64,000 bases of DNA from JAAUTY01 sp964397305 (GTDB lineage: Bacteria > Cyanobacteriota > Cyanobacteriia > Cyanobacteriales > Spirulinaceae). Positions 25,994 to 35,102 of this stretch are shown in pieces. A model generated the notes under the pieces. The model was not told where the DNA came from and ran no database searches. It saw nothing but the letters and a program-made list of their open reading frames with translations. The stretch is taken from positions 1 through 64,000 of the forward strand of contig CAYNIP010000022.1 in the NCBI GenBank assembly GCA_964397305.1, written 5' to 3'. Made by a program: the position numbers and the translations under genes. The first letter of the stretch is position 1; every line of letters begins with the position of its first letter.

Positions 25994-26413
25994 ATGGGCA
26001 AAATTATCACGACGTTAACCATCACCAACCGGATCGACCAAGCCAATGCGAGACAGGGGTTAATTCCTGCTGAGGAAGTGCGATCGCTCATCCTCGACAA
26101 CGTTCTCATCGATACCGGTGCAACGACCTTATGCTTACCCTCCGATGTGATCGCGAAACTCGGCCTAGAGTTGCTCAAAGAAGTGGATGTCGCAACGGCG
26201 AATGGCTTCAGTAAAGCTAGAGTTTTTCAGGATGCGCGAATTTCCTTACTCGGTCGAGAAGGCACGTTTGAATGCCTAGAATTACCGGGGGGACGCGATC
26301 CCCTGCTAGGGGTTTTGCCGCTCGAAGCCTTGGGGATTGAACTCGATTTACGCAACCAGCAATTGAAAGTCTTACCCGATACATCAATGGACACCTATTT
26401 GACGATTCTGTGA
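25994..26413 (+). CDS. Retropepsin-like clan AA aspartyl protease, copy B
   Basis: Translates to exactly the same protein as 25380-25799 (VLIDTGATTLCLP active site), and the DNA also looks identical from the upstream ATG to the TTCTGTGATGCT at the stop. The ~45 bases upstream (CTCCCCTCAAACA, then GAGTAGAG.AACTGG) match with several differences, and the downstream sequences are unrelated. The start is chosen as for copy A. This is a recent tandem duplication with the intervening 194 bases being unique, HIP1-bearing DNA. Confidence 0.8.
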   Translation: MGKIITTLTITNRIDQANARQGLIPAEEVRSLILDNVLIDTGATTLCLPSDVIAKLGLELLKEVDVATANGFSKARVFQDARISLLGREGTFECLELPGGRDPLLGVLPLEALGIELDLRNQQLKVLPDTSMDTYLTIL

Positions 26414-26505
26414 TGCTTCGGGATTCCCAGTCCCTCAGAATTGGGGGATCTAGGGGGCAAAAGAGGGAAAAATGAAGCCAAACATGACTGGCGTGTATCT
26501 AGTAG

Positions 26506-26548
26506 CCCAAGTAGGGCGAAGGGGAGTCTCCCAAGTGAGATGCACCCC
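26506..26548. repeat. Half element of palindromic repeat family A (inverted)
   Basis: A 43-base fragment reading CCCAAGTAGGGCGAAGG then GGAGTCTCCCAAGTGAGATG and ending in CACCCC. It is the reverse complement of the left half of family A. The opposite end is missing, so this is a decayed or truncated copy between the aspartyl protease gene and the glycosidase gene. Confidence 0.6.
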
Positions 26549-26584
26549 AATCAGCCTACGGGGTCAGCGTCTTGCTAGCTTCTC

Positions 26585-27787
26585 CTAGGGCAAGGAGGCA
26601 GGGGAGAGGTAGAGTCCGATGCCGTTGTGGACACGGGCAGCGGTGGGGTTGGGGCGGTCGATCAGGTTCTCCCCCAAAAATAGGGAGGTTGAGCTACCGC
26701 CGTCGAGATTGAGAGCATCGGTGAAGCCCAAGCGCTGGAGCATTTGCGCTGTCTGGGCTAGGGTGGGGCCCCGGCCGCTACGGCTAACGTGGAAGGCTGC
26801 CAAAACCACCGTGCCATCCGCGCGGCGGCCGATGATGCTGCGGGGAGCTGCCTGGCGGGCGAAGGCCTCGCTGAAGCCTTCGGCCTGGGCATTGAGGACA
26901 ATCTGGCGGTTTTGGAGTAGCAGGGGCCCCGCGCCGACGACCTGGGGCAAGGTGGCAAACTCTGGCGGATTCACCTGGGTTTCCAGCTCTAGTCGCACTC
27001 CCGGAGCCAAAACTTGTGGGGATGCACCCCGGCTGCGGATCGTGAGCAGATAGCCGTCCGGAGGGATCGGAAAGGCCTGGGTCTGGGCGGCTCCCGCTTG
27101 GTACTGCTCCACGACCGTATCGCCGCGCACGAGGCTGATCACTTCTTGGTCGGTAATGGGCGTGTAGCTGGGGCCCCAGCCAGGGGTGTAGCGGGCGACG
27201 CCGGCTTGGACATAGCCGCTGTTGAGGTGCAGGAGGTGCAAAACCTGTCGCTCACTGGTGACGAGGCGTTCCCGCCAGCCGAGGCGGGCTATGCGGAAGT
27301 TGCCGGTGTCATCCCAGGCGATCGCGCCACGATTCAAAATCGGCCCCGAAAGCCAGAGGCCGTCCCGGCGCAGGGCCCCGAGGGGGATACGGCGATCGCG
27401 ATTGAAAAAGCCACCATTGATCGCCGCTGCTACCCGCCAGCGCCGCGCCATCGTCACCAACGGCTCCGTTCCCGTCATCCCCGTGGGGGCGCTCCAGATC
27501 GGCCGCAGCACGATCGCCGACTGCTGAGGGACAAATTCCAGGGCCGTCATCGGGAACGTCAGGTCCCCCAGAGTGACAGCTTGGCGCTGCCAGCGGAGTC
27601 CCCCAGCCCAACTCCCCTGCCCGGGGGTGAAAGGGGGGGTCGGAGTTTGGGCGAAGGCCGGGGGGTGGAAGCTGCCGCGGCCCAGGAGGGTGAGAGTCGC
27701 GAGGGCGATCGCCAGATTGCGGCGGCGGTAGGGCTTTGGCCTAGCCTGCTTGGCAGGACCAGATCGCCCTTGAGTCAACCTGTGCAT
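26585..27787 (-). CDS. Phosphodiester glycosidase family exported protein
   Basis: About 400 residues; start at 27787 (MHRLTQG) so that a basic n-region (KPYRRRN) and hydrophobic core lead to a likely signal cleavage at AFAQ; the frame is open to 27892. The C-terminal domain shows the phosphodiester glycosidase (NAGPA, DUF2233) hallmarks: AAINGGFFNRD near the middle, VLAAFHVSRSGRGPTLAQTA, then LGFTDALNLDGGSSTSLFLG and RVHNGIGLYL near the end. Members cleave alpha-N-acetylglucosaminyl-type phosphodiesters; the cyanobacterial substrate is unknown, with cell-envelope sugars a guess. Predicted periplasmic. Divergent from glsF. Confidence 0.85.
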   Translation of the reverse strand: MHRLTQGRSGPAKQARPKPYRRRNLAIALATLTLLGRGSFHPPAFAQTPTPPFTPGQGSWAGGLRWQRQAVTLGDLTFPMTALEFVPQQSAIVLRPIWSAPTGMTGTEPLVTMARRWRVAAAINGGFFNRDRRIPLGALRRDGLWLSGPILNRGAIAWDDTGNFRIARLGWRERLVTSERQVLHLLHLNSGYVQAGVARYTPGWGPSYTPITDQEVISLVRGDTVVEQYQAGAAQTQAFPIPPDGYLLTIRSRGASPQVLAPGVRLELETQVNPPEFATLPQVVGAGPLLLQNRQIVLNAQAEGFSEAFARQAAPRSIIGRRADGTVVLAAFHVSRSGRGPTLAQTAQMLQRLGFTDALNLDGGSSTSLFLGENLIDRPNPTAARVHNGIGLYLSPASLP

Positions 27788-28124
27788 GGGTCGGCAAGTA
27801 TCCAGAAACAATAACTCGGGGCCGGCGAGCCGTCGCCAACTTCCTGGGGCCTGCTGGCCAATCGTCCTTAGAATGTAAATTAGCCTTGGCATTTATACAA
27901 TATGGATTGCGAGTTCGTATTACAATCAAAAGTCCGAGCACTTAGGCTTTCTGCAGCGCCTAGTAGCTGCCTCTTCTCTTGAGCCCCCAAACGTATGCGT
28001 GCAGCCTTTAGGGGCAGAGGTTGGCCGATCGAGAGCTTTGCCGCCGCCGCCAACAAGTACTGGGTCATTGCAACCCCTTCGGGAAGGATCGCCCGGATCG
28101 CTTAACCACAAGTCAGTGAACGCT

Positions 28125-31100
28125 ATGCAGGACTACCAACCGATTGCCGTCCCCCAGCCCAATGCTGCCTACCCCGGCCCTCCCTGGCTCGTGACCGAGC
28201 GTGATAGCTGTGGTGTGGGCTTCATCGCCACCACCGACGGCCAGGCGACCCACAACCTGATCGAGCAAGCCTTGGCGGCCCTGGGCTGCTTGGAGCACCG
28301 GGGCGGTTGCAGTGCCGACCGTGATTCCGGCGACGGTGCGGGTTTACTGACGGGCATCCCCCTGGCCGTGTTTCAGCCCTGGTTTACAGAGCGCCAGTTG
28401 CCCCTGCCGGCGCCGGGAACCCTGGGTGTCGGCATGGCTTTCCTGCCCCAAGCGACTGAGGCGGCGGCCCAGCGGCGTCAGTTTGTGGAGCAAGTGGTAC
28501 AGGCTACTGGCCTGACGGTGCTCGGCTGGCGCGCCGTGCCGGTGCGCCCAGAAGTGCTCGGCCTCCAAGCGCGGGAGTACCAGCCCCGGATTGAGCAAAT
28601 CTTCGTCACCAGCCCCCACCTGCGCGGGGCGGACCTCGACCACCTGCTCTATATTGCTCGCTCTCGCATCGGCAAGGAACTGGCGGACGACTTCTACATC
28701 TGCTCCTTCTCCTGTCGCACCATTGTTTACAAGGGTATGGTGCGCTCGGCCGTGCTGGGGAACTTCTACAGCGATTTACAAAACCCCGAGTTCACCAGTC
28801 AATTCGCGGTCTATCACCGCCGCTTCAGCACCAACACAATGCCCAAGTGGTATCTGGCGCAGCCCATGCGCCTGCTAGGGCACAATGGCGAGATCAACAC
28901 CCTTCTGGGCAATATCAACTGGATGGCGGCTCGGGAGTTGAATCTGGCGGCCGAGGGCTGGACCGCGGACGAAATTGAGCAACTCAAGCCGATCGTCAAT
29001 GTGCAAAACAGCGACTCGGCCAACCTGGATAGTGTCATGGAGCTGCTGGTGCGGACTGGGCGATCGCCCCTCGAAGCGGCCATGCTCTTGGTTCCGGAGG
29101 CCTACCAAAACCAGCCCGACCTCGACGCCTATCCCGAAATCGTGGACTTCTACGACTACCACAGCGGTCTGCAAGAACCCTGGGACGGTCCCGCCATGCT
29201 GGTCTTCTGCGACGGCCACACCGTCGGGGCGACCCTGGATCGCAACGGCCTGCGACCGGCTCGCTACTGCATCACCCGGGATGGTTACGTGGTTGTGGCC
29301 TCGGAAGCGGGTGTTGTGCCTCTGGACGAGGCGGAGATTGTGGAAAAGGGCCGCCTCGGCCCCGGCCAACTGATCGCTGTCGATCTCGAACGCCGCGAAA
29401 TTCTCAAGAACTGGGACATTAAGCAACGCATTGCCCACCAACACCCCTACGGCGACTGGGTACGCCAGTTCCGGGTTGAGATCAAACCCCAGGCCTTTGC
29501 CACCGCAGCGACCCTCACGCCAGCGCAACTGCTGCAACAGCAAACCGCCTTTGGCTATACCGCTGAAGATGTGGATTTGATCGTCGTGGCTATGGCCGCC
29601 CAGGCCAAGGAGCCTACCTTCTGCATGGGCGACGATATTCCCCTGGCGGCCTTGTCCGATAAGCCCCGCCTACTCTACGACTACTTCAAGCAGCGCTTTG
29701 CTCAAGTGACCAACCCCCCCATTGACCCCCTGCGGGAGAGCTTGGTCATGTCCCTGCGGACCCAACTGGGCAAGCGCGGTAATTTACTCGCGACGCAACC
29801 GGACGATGCCCGCTTGTTGAAGCTCGACACGCCGATCCTCAACGACGCGGAGCTGGCGGCGGTGAAGGCGGCTCCCTTTGGGGCGCGGGAGCTCCTGACG
29901 CTGTTTGACTTCAGCAGCGGCCCGGCGGGCTTGGCGGCGGCCCTGGATCACCTCTGCCAGGCTGCCAGTGCGGCGGTTGCAGCGGGGAGCGAGATTCTGA
30001 TCCTGAGCGATCGCGAGACCACAGGCCTCCGGGAAACTCAAACCTACATTCCCCCCCTCCTGGCCGTCGGCGCGGTTCACCACCACCTGATCGCCCAAGG
30101 CCTGCGCCTGAAGGCTTCTCTGGTCGTCGATACGGCTCAGTGCTGGAGCACCCACCACTTCGCCTGCCTGATCGGCTATGGGGCCTCGGCGATCTGCCCC
30201 TACTTGGCCCTAGAAACCGTGCGGAACTGGTGGCAGGACGAAAAGACCCAAAAGCTGATGGCCCACGAGAAGCTGCCGGCCTTGACCCTGGCCCAAGCCC
30301 AGGAAAACTACCGCCGCGCGGTGGAGGCCGGTCTGCTGAAGATCCTCTCCAAGATGGGCATCTCTCTGCTCTCCTCCTACCACGGGGCCCAGATTTTCGA
30401 GGCCATTGGTCTGGGGGCGGAGATCATTGATCGCTGCTTCCGGGGCACCACCTCGCGGTTAGGCGGCCTGAGTCTGGCGGAACTGGCGCAAGAAATCATC
30501 GCCTTCCACGAGCGCGCCTTCCCGCTGACGGCGAAGAAGCTGGCGAACTATGGCTTCGTTAACTACAAGCCTGGCGGTGAGTACCACATGAATTCCCCCG
30601 AAATGGCCAAGGCTCTGCACAAGGCGGTGGCGGGGCGGGACTATGACCACTACGAGGTCTACCGTCAGTACCTGGAAGGGCGGCCAGCCACGGCCCTGCG
30701 GGATTTGCTCGATTTTCGCAGCGATCGCCCCCCCATCCCCCTGGCAGAAGTCGAGCCTGTGGAAACAATTGTCCAGCGCTTTTGCACCGGGGCCATGTCC
30801 CTGGGCTCTCTCTCTCGGGAGGCCCACGAGACCTTGGCGATCGCCATGAACCGCCTCGGGGGCAAGTCCAACTCGGGGGAAGGCGGCGAAGATCCCCAGC
30901 GCTTTAACCCGATCACCGATGTGGATGCAGACGGCCACTCCCCCACCTTTGCCCACCTGAAAGGACTGCAAAATGGCGATATCGCCAGCTCAGCCGTGAA
31001 GCAGGTGGCTTCGGGCCGCTTCGGCGTCACGCCGGAGTACCTGATGAGCGGCCGACAGGTAGAAATTAAGGTTTCCCAAGGGGCGAAGCCCGGCGAAGGC

Positions 31101-32729
31101 GGTCAGCTTCCGGGCAAGAAGGTCAGCCCCTACATCGCCATGCTGCGCCGCTCAAAGCCCGGTGTGCCCCTGATCTCGCCGCCCCCCCACCACGACATCT
31201 ACTCGATCGAAGACCTGGCCCAGCTGATCTTTGACCTGCACCAGATTAATCCGACTGCTAAGGTCTCGGTGAAGCTGGTGGCCGAAATTGGCATCGGCAC
31301 GGTGGCGGCGGGGGTTGCCAAGGCCAATGCCGATGTGATCCAAATTTCCGGCCATGACGGCGGCACGGGAGCCTCGCCCCTGAGTTCGATCAAGCACGCT
31401 GGCGTACCCTGGGAGCTGGGGGTGACGGAGGTGCATCGGGTGCTGCTGGAAAATCAGTTGCGCGATCGCGTCCTCCTGCGAGCCGACGGCGGCTTCAAAA
31501 CCGGCTACGACGTGGTTGTGGCCGCCTTAATGGGAGCAGAAGAGTACGGCTTCGGCTCCGTGTCAATGATCGCGGAAGGCTGCATCATGGCTCGCATTTG
31601 CCATACGAATAATTGCCCGGTAGGCGTCGCCACCCAGCAAGAAAAATTGCGCCAGCGCTTCCCCGGCACTCCCGGCCATGTGGTCAACTTCTTCTACTTC
31701 ATCGCTGAGGAAGTGCGGCAACTGCTCGCCCGCCTCGGCTACCGCCAGCTCACGGAGGTCATCGGCCGCTCCGATCTCCTGACCCCCCGGACTGACGCAG
31801 GGGTCACGAAAACCCAAGGCCTCGACCTGACCCCGCTAACCCAGCCCCCGGTGACAGACACCCGCGACTGGCTGGAGCACGAAGCGGTTCATGACAACGG
31901 CCTCGTCCTCGACGATGAACTGCTGCGCGATCCCCAGTTGCAAGCCGCGATCCGCGACCAGGGCAGCTACCGCAAGACGGTGACAGCCATCAATACCGAC
32001 CGCACGATCGGCGCGCGCATCGCGGGTCAGATTGCCAAACAGTATGGGAATGATGGCTTTGAGGGCGAGATTGCCTTGACCTTTACTGGCTCAGCCGGCC
32101 AGAGCTTCGGGGCCTTCAACCTGCCAGGAATGACCCTGCACCTGTTTGGGGAAGCCAACGACTATGTGGGCAAAGGAATGCACGGCGGCGAGATCATCAT
32201 CCACCCCCCGGAAGACAGCACCTATGACCCGGCGATGAACGCGATCATCGGCAACACCTGTCTCTACGGCGCGACGGGCGGCGTGCTCTACGCCAACGGG
32301 CGAGCCGGAGAGCGCTTTGCTGTGCGTAACTCCCTGGGCCGGGCGGTGATTGAGGGCGCGGGCGACCACTGTTGCGAGTATATGACCGGCGGCGTGGTCG
32401 TGGTCCTGGGGGCCGTCGGCCGCAACGTCGGCGCTGGCATGACTGGCGGCCTCGCCTACTTCCTCGACGAGGACGGCAAGTTTCCCCAACGGGTAAACCC
32501 AGAAATCGTCAAGCTCCAGCGGGTCGTCACAGCGGCTGGCGAAGCTCAGCTCAAGGCCCTGATCACCGCCCACGCCGAACGCACTGGCAGCCCCAAGGCC
32601 CAGACCATTCTCGCTGACTGGTCGCACTACTTAGGCCAGTTCTGGCAGGTGGTTCCGCCCAGCGAAGCCGACTCTCCCGAGGCCAAGGCCGATACCACGG
32701 TGGGCAAGGCCCTCAGTTCGGTGCAGTAA
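28125..32729 (+). CDS. glsF: Ferredoxin-dependent glutamate synthase (Fd-GOGAT)
   Basis: 1534 residues; makes glutamate from glutamine and 2-oxoglutarate with photosynthetic electrons, completing GS-GOGAT ammonium assimilation. Start ATG at 28125, leaving a 28-residue propeptide before Cys29 (RDSCGVGF), the N-terminal nucleophile of the amidotransferase domain. Then EHRGGCSADRDSGDGAG, more like the ferredoxin type than the NADH type. The central domain, the FMN-binding synthase domain (GSLSREAHETLAIAMNRLGG, then GGTGASPLSSIKHAG), the 3Fe-4S cysteines (CHTNNCPVGVATQ) and the C-terminal Gly-rich beta-helix domain are complete. No gltD small subunit is nearby, which supports the Fd type. No clear GTA-N8-TAC NtcA site was found upstream. 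Confidence 0.93.
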   Translation: MQDYQPIAVPQPNAAYPGPPWLVTERDSCGVGFIATTDGQATHNLIEQALAALGCLEHRGGCSADRDSGDGAGLLTGIPLAVFQPWFTERQLPLPAPGTLGVGMAFLPQATEAAAQRRQFVEQVVQATGLTVLGWRAVPVRPEVLGLQAREYQPRIEQIFVTSPHLRGADLDHLLYIARSRIGKELADDFYICSFSCRTIVYKGMVRSAVLGNFYSDLQNPEFTSQFAVYHRRFSTNTMPKWYLAQPMRLLGHNGEINTLLGNINWMAARELNLAAEGWTADEIEQLKPIVNVQNSDSANLDSVMELLVRTGRSPLEAAMLLVPEAYQNQPDLDAYPEIVDFYDYHSGLQEPWDGPAMLVFCDGHTVGATLDRNGLRPARYCITRDGYVVVASEAGVVPLDEAEIVEKGRLGPGQLIAVDLERREILKNWDIKQRIAHQHPYGDWVRQFRVEIKPQAFATAATLTPAQLLQQQTAFGYTAEDVDLIVVAMAAQAKEPTFCMGDDIPLAALSDKPRLLYDYFKQRFAQVTNPPIDPLRESLVMSLRTQLGKRGNLLATQPDDARLLKLDTPILNDAELAAVKAAPFGARELLTLFDFSSGPAGLAAALDHLCQAASAAVAAGSEILILSDRETTGLRETQTYIPPLLAVGAVHHHLIAQGLRLKASLVVDTAQCWSTHHFACLIGYGASAICPYLALETVRNWWQDEKTQKLMAHEKLPALTLAQAQENYRRAVEAGLLKILSKMGISLLSSYHGAQIFEAIGLGAEIIDRCFRGTTSRLGGLSLAELAQEIIAFHERAFPLTAKKLANYGFVNYKPGGEYHMNSPEMAKALHKAVAGRDYDHYEVYRQYLEGRPATALRDLLDFRSDRPPIPLAEVEPVETIVQRFCTGAMSLGSLSREAHETLAIAMNRLGGKSNSGEGGEDPQRFNPITDVDADGHSPTFAHLKGLQNGDIASSAVKQVASGRFGVTPEYLMSGRQVEIKVSQGAKPGEGGQLPGKKVSPYIAMLRRSKPGVPLISPPPHHDIYSIEDLAQLIFDLHQINPTAKVSVKLVAEIGIGTVAAGVAKANADVIQISGHDGGTGASPLSSIKHAGVPWELGVTEVHRVLLENQLRDRVLLRADGGFKTGYDVVVAALMGAEEYGFGSVSMIAEGCIMARICHTNNCPVGVATQQEKLRQRFPGTPGHVVNFFYFIAEEVRQLLARLGYRQLTEVIGRSDLLTPRTDAGVTKTQGLDLTPLTQPPVTDTRDWLEHEAVHDNGLVLDDELLRDPQLQAAIRDQGSYRKTVTAINTDRTIGARIAGQIAKQYGNDGFEGEIALTFTGSAGQSFGAFNLPGMTLHLFGEANDYVGKGMHGGEIIIHPPEDSTYDPAMNAIIGNTCLYGATGGVLYANGRAGERFAVRNSLGRAVIEGAGDHCCEYMTGGVVVVLGAVGRNVGAGMTGGLAYFLDEDGKFPQRVNPEIVKLQRVVTAAGEAQLKALITAHAERTGSPKAQTILADWSHYLGQFWQVVPPSEADSPEAKADTTVGKALSSVQ

Positions 32730-32875
32730 ACCAGCTCAGCGATGCTCCAGCCCCGGTTTTGTGGCGAAACCAGGGATTTTCGCGAGGCAGGGCGAGCGGG
32801 CGCAGGGTTGTCGGAGATGACCGCCCGTTTACCCACGCCGGCCTCTGCTCCGAAGGTTAGGAGCGGGATTGAGGG

Positions 32876-32991
32876 GGGCGCATCTCCCTTCAAGGACTCC
32901 CCTTCTCCCAAGTAGGGCGAAGGAGCCGGGGGATGTAGGCGCGCAGCGGCTTCTCGCAGAGTGGGCAAACTTGCCTAACTGAGATGCACCC
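32876..32991. repeat. Palindromic repeat family A with inverted inner arm
   Basis: Outer ends match family A (GGCGCATCTC ... GAGATGCACC). The inner arm reads CCTTCTCCCAAGTAGGGCG + AAGG, the exact reverse complement of the arm in other copies (CCTTCGCCCTACTTGGGAG + AAGG). It also carries the CAGCGGCTTCTCGCAGAGTG segment. It occupies about a quarter of the 411-base gap between glsF and the CARF-like gene; the rest shows no gene. Confidence 0.75.
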
Positions 32992-33140
32992 CAAGTTGAC
33001 TACCTTCACTCTCAATCTCTCTCACAAGCAGCAGGGTCTTTGGCTTTCCTGTTTTCGGTAGGAGAAGGGGCTGGGAATGAGGGCAACGGTGATGCTTAGT
33101 TGGGCTGCGATTTCTGTGGCGATCGCGCTCTAAATTTCTC

Positions 33141-34088
33141 CTAGAAAATACGACCGAGCCGTTCGCGCAACTCGGTTGCGGCCGCTTTTAAGTGCTCTGG
33201 AGTATGTCCAGTTGTCTCAATGGAGACAGCCATTTTCGCCTTCTCGCTGTCGCATAAATGCAGCCATAAAACTTTGCGACCATCATCGAGATCGCGCGGT
33301 GAGCCTTTAACGGCATTCTTGGGAGCAGAAAAGGCTTGTTGATCGAAGCGAACTAAATCAACCCAGGGCAAATCTTTCAGGATCTGAGCGACTTTTTTCC
33401 AACTTTTGGGGCGATGGTGGCCTTGTTTTTCTGCTTGGAGTTGAAGCACTTGATCGCGCGATCGCCCGGATTCTGGCAAGGTGGCGCGGGAATAGCTCTT
33501 GACCTCAGGTTGTCCGCTGGTGTTGATATAGGGTAAATACACCAAGGCTTTGTAGGCTTCGTGAATGTAGCATACTGGTACGCCAAGGGCATTGCCAACG
33601 AGCCCCATAACCATGGTTTGCGCCTTGAAGCCCCCTGTGGCCGCGAGCGTCACGAGCCCGCTCTCTTGAGCTTGCTTGATGTGCTGTCGCAGGAGCTTGG
33701 CCATTTGCTCCAGGGGAGAGCCAGCTTCATCCAACTCGTAGTTAATATCGGGAATGGGCTCGATATTGACCTGCTGCTGTCCGAGCTGTTCCTGAAAATA
33801 GACTTGCAGGACTTCAGCGCATTCTTGCCCGGATTCTGTCGCGGAGTAGAGCAGGAGGAGGCGATCACTCGGCTCTGGGTCAAGTCGCCACAATGTGTTG
33901 GTTTCGGCGCTGATCAGCTCCAGTTCAGCAGTCTGCATCCAAGCTAGCGGTTCTTCTGGAGTCGCGAAAATTCGACAGTCCTCAAACTTATCTTTACGCG
34001 CAACCCAGGGACGCTTTTTCTCGTTGGGGAGGTCGCGATCGCCGTTGGTACGCAGGGATGTGCCGACAGTCATGATAATGGTTTGCAT
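33141..34088 (-). CDS. Orphan CRISPR-associated CARF-like protein (APE2256/TIGR02619 type)
   Basis: 315 residues from ATG 34088 (frame open to 34130). The N-terminal half has the pattern of the Cas_APE2256 family of CARF proteins, sensors or ring nucleases for cyclic oligoadenylate: IIMTVGTSLRTN at 4-15, a LLLLYSATESGQ strand-turn at 77-88, and the diagnostic ATGGFKAQ at 150-157 followed by a hydrophobic helix. The C-terminal ~125 residues are basic and not recognised. They contain RKVLWLH, which fits an R-x5-H spacing but by itself is not evidence for HEPN. No cas genes or CRISPR array are in the window. The surrounding DNA is AT-rich compared with the neighbours. Confidence 0.72.
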   Translation of the reverse strand: MQTIIMTVGTSLRTNGDRDLPNEKKRPWVARKDKFEDCRIFATPEEPLAWMQTAELELISAETNTLWRLDPEPSDRLLLLYSATESGQECAEVLQVYFQEQLGQQQVNIEPIPDINYELDEAGSPLEQMAKLLRQHIKQAQESGLVTLAATGGFKAQTMVMGLVGNALGVPVCYIHEAYKALVYLPYINTSGQPEVKSYSRATLPESGRSRDQVLQLQAEKQGHHRPKSWKKVAQILKDLPWVDLVRFDQQAFSAPKNAVKGSPRDLDDGRKVLWLHLCDSEKAKMAVSIETTGHTPEHLKAAATELRERLGRIF

Positions 34089-34703
34089 GGGTTTTATATA
34101 GCCTGACTTAATTGCAGTAAAAACTCGCAAGAATTTCGTATTTCCTTGGCAGAATTTGCCGTATAATACAATAATTCTTCAACGACTTATTGAATGCGAT
34201 TGGGATTCAATTCAAATCCATAGCAATGAATAACGACAGGGCGAAATCCTCGATACTAATTAAGTAGACTAGGGTTGGTGCTGTGGACTATATTATAACG
34301 AACCGTTGCCACGATCGAATCCCAGCGTCAGCAAGGGTTTTGGGTTGATCAGCCCAATGGTTCTAGTGCTGCAATTCTAGCCTGACCTACTTAACAGCAT
34401 CATCCGGTAGAGCAGGCGTTGCAGCCCTGACATAGATTTTAAGTCCGTCAGCTAGACAAGTTGCGATCTCTTAAAACTCTGGCTCTTCGGCACTTGGTAT
34501 GTAAACTCAATCAAAACTCAAGCCTGAGATGCTTGCTGTGTAAAGATTTTAGGTTTCTAAACACTTGATTAGGGCGCAAAATCGCTGGAAACCATGCCAG
34601 GAGCAGAATTCAGCGATTTTTACCATACTAAGTACTGAAGAACTAAAACTCTTTATTGAGGCAAATTATTGCCTGAAGGCATTGGCCTCAGGCCCGGTTA
34701 GTA
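34089..34703. other. AT-rich intergenic region without recognised gene
   Basis: About 615 bases, clearly more AT-rich than the rest of the window and poor in HIP1 sites. I looked for CRISPR repeats and found no repeated unit; a partly palindromic stretch (GATTGGGATTCAATTCAAATCC, ~34199-34220, lightly interrupted) stands alone. Several AT-rich -10-like sequences (TATAAT at ~34153, TATTATAA at ~34290) could drive the CARF-like gene but are not assignable. Confidence 0.5.
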
Positions 34704-34786
34704 CGGAGAGGGTGGGATTCGAACCCACGGACCTTGCAGTCATCCGATTTCAAGTCGGACGCAATCGACCACTCTGCCACCTCTCC
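34704..34786 (-). tRNA. trnS-UGA: tRNA-Ser(UGA)
   Basis: On the minus strand the acceptor arms GGAGAGG and CCTCTCC pair over 7 bases with discriminator G. The D-arm begins TGGCAGAGTGG, the anticodon arm CCGACTTGAAATCGG exposes TGA in the loop, a short variable arm follows, and the T-arm reads GTGGGTTCGAATCCCAC. CCA is not encoded. The long variable region and anticodon fit class II tRNA-Ser reading UCA-type codons. Confidence 0.93.
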
Positions 34787-35102
34787 CGGAGTTGCTGGAA
34801 CCATAGCGCTAACGATCCATGATAGCAAGCGGTGCTCGCTCCCTCGCAGCCCTGGCGGGGGGAATTGGCTCTAAACTGGAGGATGGATTCCAGGGTTGCA
34901 GCTCCTCCCAGCTCCCTCTCCTAAGGCGGTCTACTCGGTACATACGTCTTCGGTCCCCTGCTCCCCAAAATGGGCGCGGGGGATGAGCAGAAAGCCGGAA
35001 CCGTAAGGGTTTCAGGACCGATGGGTACCCAGTCGCCCACGCTGGGGAGAGCAATTGAGGGTGAGTGCTGCTCGACTGGGCCTATTCCTCTAGTTGCTTG
35101 CC
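34787..35102. other. Intergenic region without recognised gene
   Basis: About 316 bases between tRNA-Ser and the methylglyoxal synthase/kinase gene. It contains a fragment (~34957-34985) reminiscent of the palindromic repeats (CCCCTGCTCCCCAAAATGGG, then CGCGGGGGATGAG) but no terminal repeats. No gene or clear terminator seen. Confidence 0.4.

Larger units (their letters stand above)
24016..26413. repeat. Two consecutive tandem gene duplications
   Basis: The Uma2 pair is offset by 636 bases and the aspartyl protease pair by 614 bases. In both cases a short stretch of upstream DNA was copied with the gene and has since diverged more than the coding sequence. No insertion-sequence ends or target-site duplications were seen at the junctions. 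Confidence 0.8.

Noticed and set aside
27893..28124. NtcA-binding site for glsF
   Set aside because: No GTA-N8-TAC match found in the upstream region; only GTAAATTAGCCTTG and GTATTAC fragments.
28125..32729. NADH-type GltB instead of ferredoxin-type
   Set aside because: EHRGGCSADRDSGDGAG and the absence of gltD favour the ferredoxin enzyme; a search against both families would settle it.
33141..34088. HEPN RNase domain in the CARF-like protein
   Set aside because: RKVLWLH fits R-x5-H spacing but sits in a probable beta strand and no HEPN helix pattern surrounds it.
34089..34703. Possible CRISPR array next to the CARF-like gene
   Set aside because: No unit is repeated; only a single partly palindromic stretch near 34200 is present.
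34565..34822. 85-codon plus-strand frame
   Set aside because: Covers the complement of tRNA-Ser; the apparent peptide comes from the tRNA gene.
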